A DNA stretch of 41,283 nucleotides, taken from assembly GCA_002408385.1 (NCBI GenBank), contig DHSB01000001.1, positions 1,248-42,530 on the forward strand, given 5' to 3'. Shown here in pieces: positions 39,156 through 41,283 of this stretch (positions within the stretch are counted from its first letter, which is position 1; each line of letters starts with the position of its first letter). Origin of the DNA: Myxococcales bacterium UBA5297. GTDB lineage: Bacteria > Myxococcota > Myxococcia > Myxococcales > UBA5297. Made by a program: the position numbers and the translations under genes. The notes beneath the pieces were generated by a model. The model had not been told where the DNA came from. It saw only the letters and a list, made by a program, of their open reading frames with translations, and made no database searches.

Positions 39156-39183
39156 ATGATAGTGACGAGGCGCGACCTGTCAA
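39156..39183 (-). promoter_or_regulatory. Main promoter of the ribosomal cluster
   Basis: On the minus strand TTGACA (39178-39183, perfect consensus) and TATCAT (39156-39161, one mismatch) are 16 bp apart. The predicted start near 39149 gives a leader of about 75 bases to rpsL. It is the best promoter in the window. Confidence 0.75.
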
Positions 39184-39191
39184 GCCCTTTT

Positions 39192-39563
39192 GCGAACGCC
39201 CTTCTGACCTCCCCCTTGCCGCAAGAGGTCTCCTTGTTCGGGGTGAGCGCCCCGCGAGCGAGCTTCACCAAAGCAGGCCGAAACCTCAGCGCCCGCCACG
39301 GATGCTGGCCCCGACTCGGCCAAGCCGAAAACAATGAGCGGGTGGCCGGGGCTCCTGCTTCTCGGCTCCGGACTCCAGGCTCCGAGTCCGGCCGTCTGAA
39401 AGGCGCTTGAATGAGGCCTGGGCGTGTTGTCTCCGTTGCCCTTCAGCCCCGGCCAGCCTGAGATCCACCAAACGGCGGCGACGGAATCCACCGCGATCTG
39501 AGGCGAGTCGCTCGGCGCGGCGGCCGATTCGCGCCAGTCCGCCGGGCGAGTGAGCGTCCAGGG
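39192..39563. other. Gene-free stretch upstream of the str promoter
   Basis: About 370 bp without a supported gene. It contains the palindrome CCGGACTC-N8-GAGTCCGG (39368-39391) related to the one at 12202-12225. Confidence 0.45.
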
Positions 39564-40149
39564 ATGGGCGCAAAGCGAGAAGACAAGCGAAAGATGTGCG
39601 TGGTCTGCGGACGCAAGTACCCGCCGGCCGCCTCGGCGGGAGCGCATCAGAAGTGCTGCTGCGCCGCGTGTCGCGCCAAGCGCAAGAAGGCGCTGGCCCG
39701 CGCGCGCCGTGCGGCAAATCTCGTGAAGTCGAGGAATGCGGAGGCCGAGCACCAGCGTCGGTCGAGGGCGAAGAAGAAGACGCAGGGCCCCTCGCCGCCG
39801 ACCGAGTTGCCGCAGGTCGTCGAGGAGGCGATCGCGCGGGAGTTGGCCGGGCTGGCTGAAGAGGACTGGCTGTCGACCGGGTGGGTCGCGACGGGACTGC
39901 GCCGGGTGGCAAGAGACTGCCTTGCGAGCAAAATGTCACGCGCCGGCCTGGGCGAAGATCCACCAACGAGGTTGAGTCGCTTCCTGGGGGGGGTTTTCAT
40001 CCCCCCTGTCACGCGCAGGCCTCCAAGCCGCAGAGCGTCAAAAGTGCCGAGAAAAGCAGGCTTACCGCGCGGGTGGCTGTTGGAAAAACCTGCGGATGTC
40101 ACGCGCCGGCCTGGTCCTCATCGCACAAGGCTCGTGCAGCGTGGCCTCC
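39564..40149 (+). pseudogene. Frameshifted zinc-cluster protein with SRAGL repeats
   Basis: An ATG frame begins MGAKREDKRKMCVVCGRKYP with a Cys cluster (C12, C15, C31-C33, C36) and a strongly basic helix, then acidic DWLSTGW. It resembles small zinc-finger proteins encoded just upstream of ParB-like genes in IS-type elements (recalled, not checked). SRAGL occurs first in this frame (near 39933), then twice in the +1 frame (near 40006 and 40096: LSRAGLQAAERQKCREKQ, MSRAGLVLIAQG). This implies a frame change in the G8-T4 run at 39986-39997. The +1 frame then runs without a stop into the ParB-like ORF. Confidence 0.45.
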
Positions 40150-40760
40150 ATGACGGCGGTGGAGACCGAGAGCATCGTGGTGGCGCCGGGCGAACTGGGC
40201 GATTCGCTCTGCTCGGTGCGACTCTGGGTCCCAGAGGCACAGCAGCAGAGGCGAAGGTCGCTCTCGACGCTTGGCCAGTTGGCGCCAGTGCATGCGTATC
40301 GGCTGAACGCGCAGCTCGAGCTGTTCGACGGGCTCAAGCGGCTGCGCGCCGCGCGAGAGCTGAACTGGACGCGGCTGCGCGTGGAGGTGCACGCGCTGGA
40401 CAGGGTGGGCGCAAAAGTCAGGCTGTGGCATTTTGCAACGCCTCGAGCGGGCCTAGCGAGCTCGAGAAAGCCTGGCTGGTGCAGTCGCTCTACCGTGACG
40501 ACCACCTGAGGCAGCCGCAGATCGCCCATCTGTTGAGCCGGCACAAAAGCTGGGTGTGCCGGCGGCTGGCGCTGGCCGAAGGGCTGTCGAACGAGCTGAC
40601 GGCGCAGGTGCGGCTCGGGCTGATCTCGGCGACCGCGGCGGCGCGGTTGCAGCGCTGCAACCAGGACGAGGTGGCCGCCGGTCGAGGACTGACGACGCGG
40701 CAGACGGCGCGATTGGTCGAGGAGCTGCTGGCCGCGCCGCAGCAGCAGTGGCGGCAGCTC
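40150..40760 (+). pseudogene. ParB-like (Spo0J-type) protein, frameshifted and truncated
   Basis: The first half has the ParB nuclease-like domain: RRSLSTLGQLAPVHAYRLN, ELFDGLKRLRAARELNW, VEVHALDRVGAK. From about 40435 the homology moves to the -1 frame: NASSGPSELEKAWLVQSLY, QIAHLLSRHKSWVCRRLALAEGLS, VRLGLISATAAARL, RGLTTRQTARLVEELL, the ParB helix-turn-helix. The switch falls at the TTTT of CATTTTGCAAC. The original frame stops at 40509. The 3' end is lost where reverse-transcriptase sequence begins on the other strand near 40760. Such ParB-like genes often accompany transposase genes, which are absent here. Unlikely to be functional unless the shift is programmed. Confidence 0.6.
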
Positions 40761-40915
40761 CCCTCCAGCAATTGCGCCTTCAGGGTTTCCCAGTTCTTCA
40801 TCAGGTGCTCGGGCAGCTCGTCCACCGTCATCCCGTCGGTGCCGGGGCTGCCTCCGTTCCGCCTGACTCGCTTCAACGCCGCCTTGGCGTTCCTGCTCGA
40901 GACCACCTCTTCCAT
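40761..40915 (-). pseudogene. 5' fragment of a group II intron reverse transcriptase/maturase
   Basis: About 51 codons match the start of bacterial group II intron reverse transcriptases: MEEVVSSRNAKAALKRVRRN, GGSPGTDGMTVDELPEHL, and WETLKAQLLEG. The next expected residues (TYRP.PVRRVEIPKP) are replaced by reading into the ParB-like gene from the opposite strand, so the palm domain and catalytic YADD are gone. The fragment starts at a proper ATG. Confidence 0.7.
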
Positions 40916-41283
40916 CAGGCGGTCCGTTCCTGAGCGCGCATCTCCGCTCGCCGCCGTCGGCGCTTCACCGCTCTGCCGTACCCTCGGGGCTTCTCCTCTA
41001 CTCTCCGGCAGGAGCCCCAGTTGCCTGGGCTTCTACGCGCATGGCGCTTCCGAGACTCTCGGCTGCCTTGCTCTCCCTCCCGTTCAGCCCTTCGCGTCGC
41101 CGGCGCCTGCTGGCTTCTCGGTAGGCGCTCGCCATCCCTGCGCCGCACGACCGCCACTACGACCTCTGCTGACTTCTCGCGCCGCCTCCACTCCTGCGTC
41201 GCCCTTTCAGGCGCATGGCGAGATCTCCCAGGCAAGGGTTCTCGTGGCTTCCCCCGCACAACCGTCGGATCTACGCCGGCTGA
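40916..41283 (-). mobile_element. Probable group II intron RNA flank upstream of the maturase fragment
   Basis: About 370 bp to the window end with no supported gene, directly 5' of the maturase start codon, where the intron's structured RNA normally lies. At the far end the minus strand reads AGCCGGCGTAGATCCGACGG then TTGTGCGGGGG. This recalls the AGCCG...ACGGTT base of a group II domain V, but with a shortened stem. The placement is the main evidence; I could not fold the whole region. Confidence 0.35.

Noticed and set aside
40915..41259. Minus-strand 114-codon Arg-rich frame at the right end
   Set aside because: Composition is that of structured GC-rich RNA read as protein. It directly precedes the maturase ATG, where intron RNA is expected.
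39564..41283. A 573-codon stop-free plus-strand frame running off the window end
   Set aside because: It joins the zinc-cluster frame, the second half of the ParB-like frame and sequence antisense to the maturase fragment. Homology changes frame inside it, so its openness is a by-product of high GC.

Overview
A GC-rich bacterial window dominated by one long minus-strand ribosomal-protein cluster (rplQ at 18264 to rpsL at 39074). A mixed accessory region lies to its left and a wrecked mobile-element patch to its right. The organism is Gram-negative in type: a lipoprotein with a lipobox, a Pst/PhoU phosphate system, and an FHA-AAA-Fis regulator of the kind common in Myxococcota. Two elongation-factor features cut across this. 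EF-Tu has a rearranged switch I that I recall from Planctomycetota, and EF-G carries an [10 protein letters not shown] stretch that I associate with the EF-G1 of spirochetes, planctomycetes and deltaproteobacteria. The phylum is left open between Myxococcota-like and Planctomycetota-like lineages.

Left part (1-18081). The tail of pstC, then pstA, pstB and phoU, form the end of a phosphate-uptake operon. An arsenate-reductase-like gene follows phoU in the same reading frame, one stop codon later. Next come three small KGG-repeat (GsiB/Con-10-like stress) genes closed by a strong intrinsic terminator. A large soluble multi-PAS/GAF histidine kinase and a GH57/DUF3536 glycoside hydrolase follow. 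A 7 x 42 bp tandem repeat separates the hydrolase from the minus-strand genes: a LigD-type phosphoesterase-ligase with missing ligase residues, a CBS-pair protein, an FHA-GAF-AAA-Fis regulator with a dead-looking ATPase, and a deoxynucleoside kinase. Two plus-strand genes, a TPR lipoprotein and a single-span membrane protein of unknown function, lead up to the alpha-operon terminator.

Ribosomal cluster (18187-39183, minus strand). Transcription probably starts at a near-consensus promoter at 39156-39183. It reads str (rpsL, rpsG, fusA, tuf), S10 (rpsJ, rplD, rplW, rplB, rpsS, rplV, rpsC, rplP, rpmC, rpsQ), spc (rplN, rplX, rplE, rpsN, rpsH, rplF, rplR, rpsE, rpmD, rplO, secY, adk) and alpha (infA, rpmJ, rpsM, rpsK, rpsD, rpoA, rplQ). 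The striking gap is rplC (uL3): only 25 bp separate rpsJ from rplD. map is also absent between adk and infA. Internal promoters can be proposed before fusA, rpsN and infA. Stem-loops sit at several joints, and several proteins carry charged or Ala/Pro-rich tails.

Right end (39564-41283). This holds a frameshifted zinc-cluster/SRAGL-repeat ORF, a frameshifted ParB-like gene, and the first ~50 codons of a group II intron reverse transcriptase in the opposite direction. The last two are cut off at a common junction near 40760. I read this as debris of two mobile elements next to the str operon.
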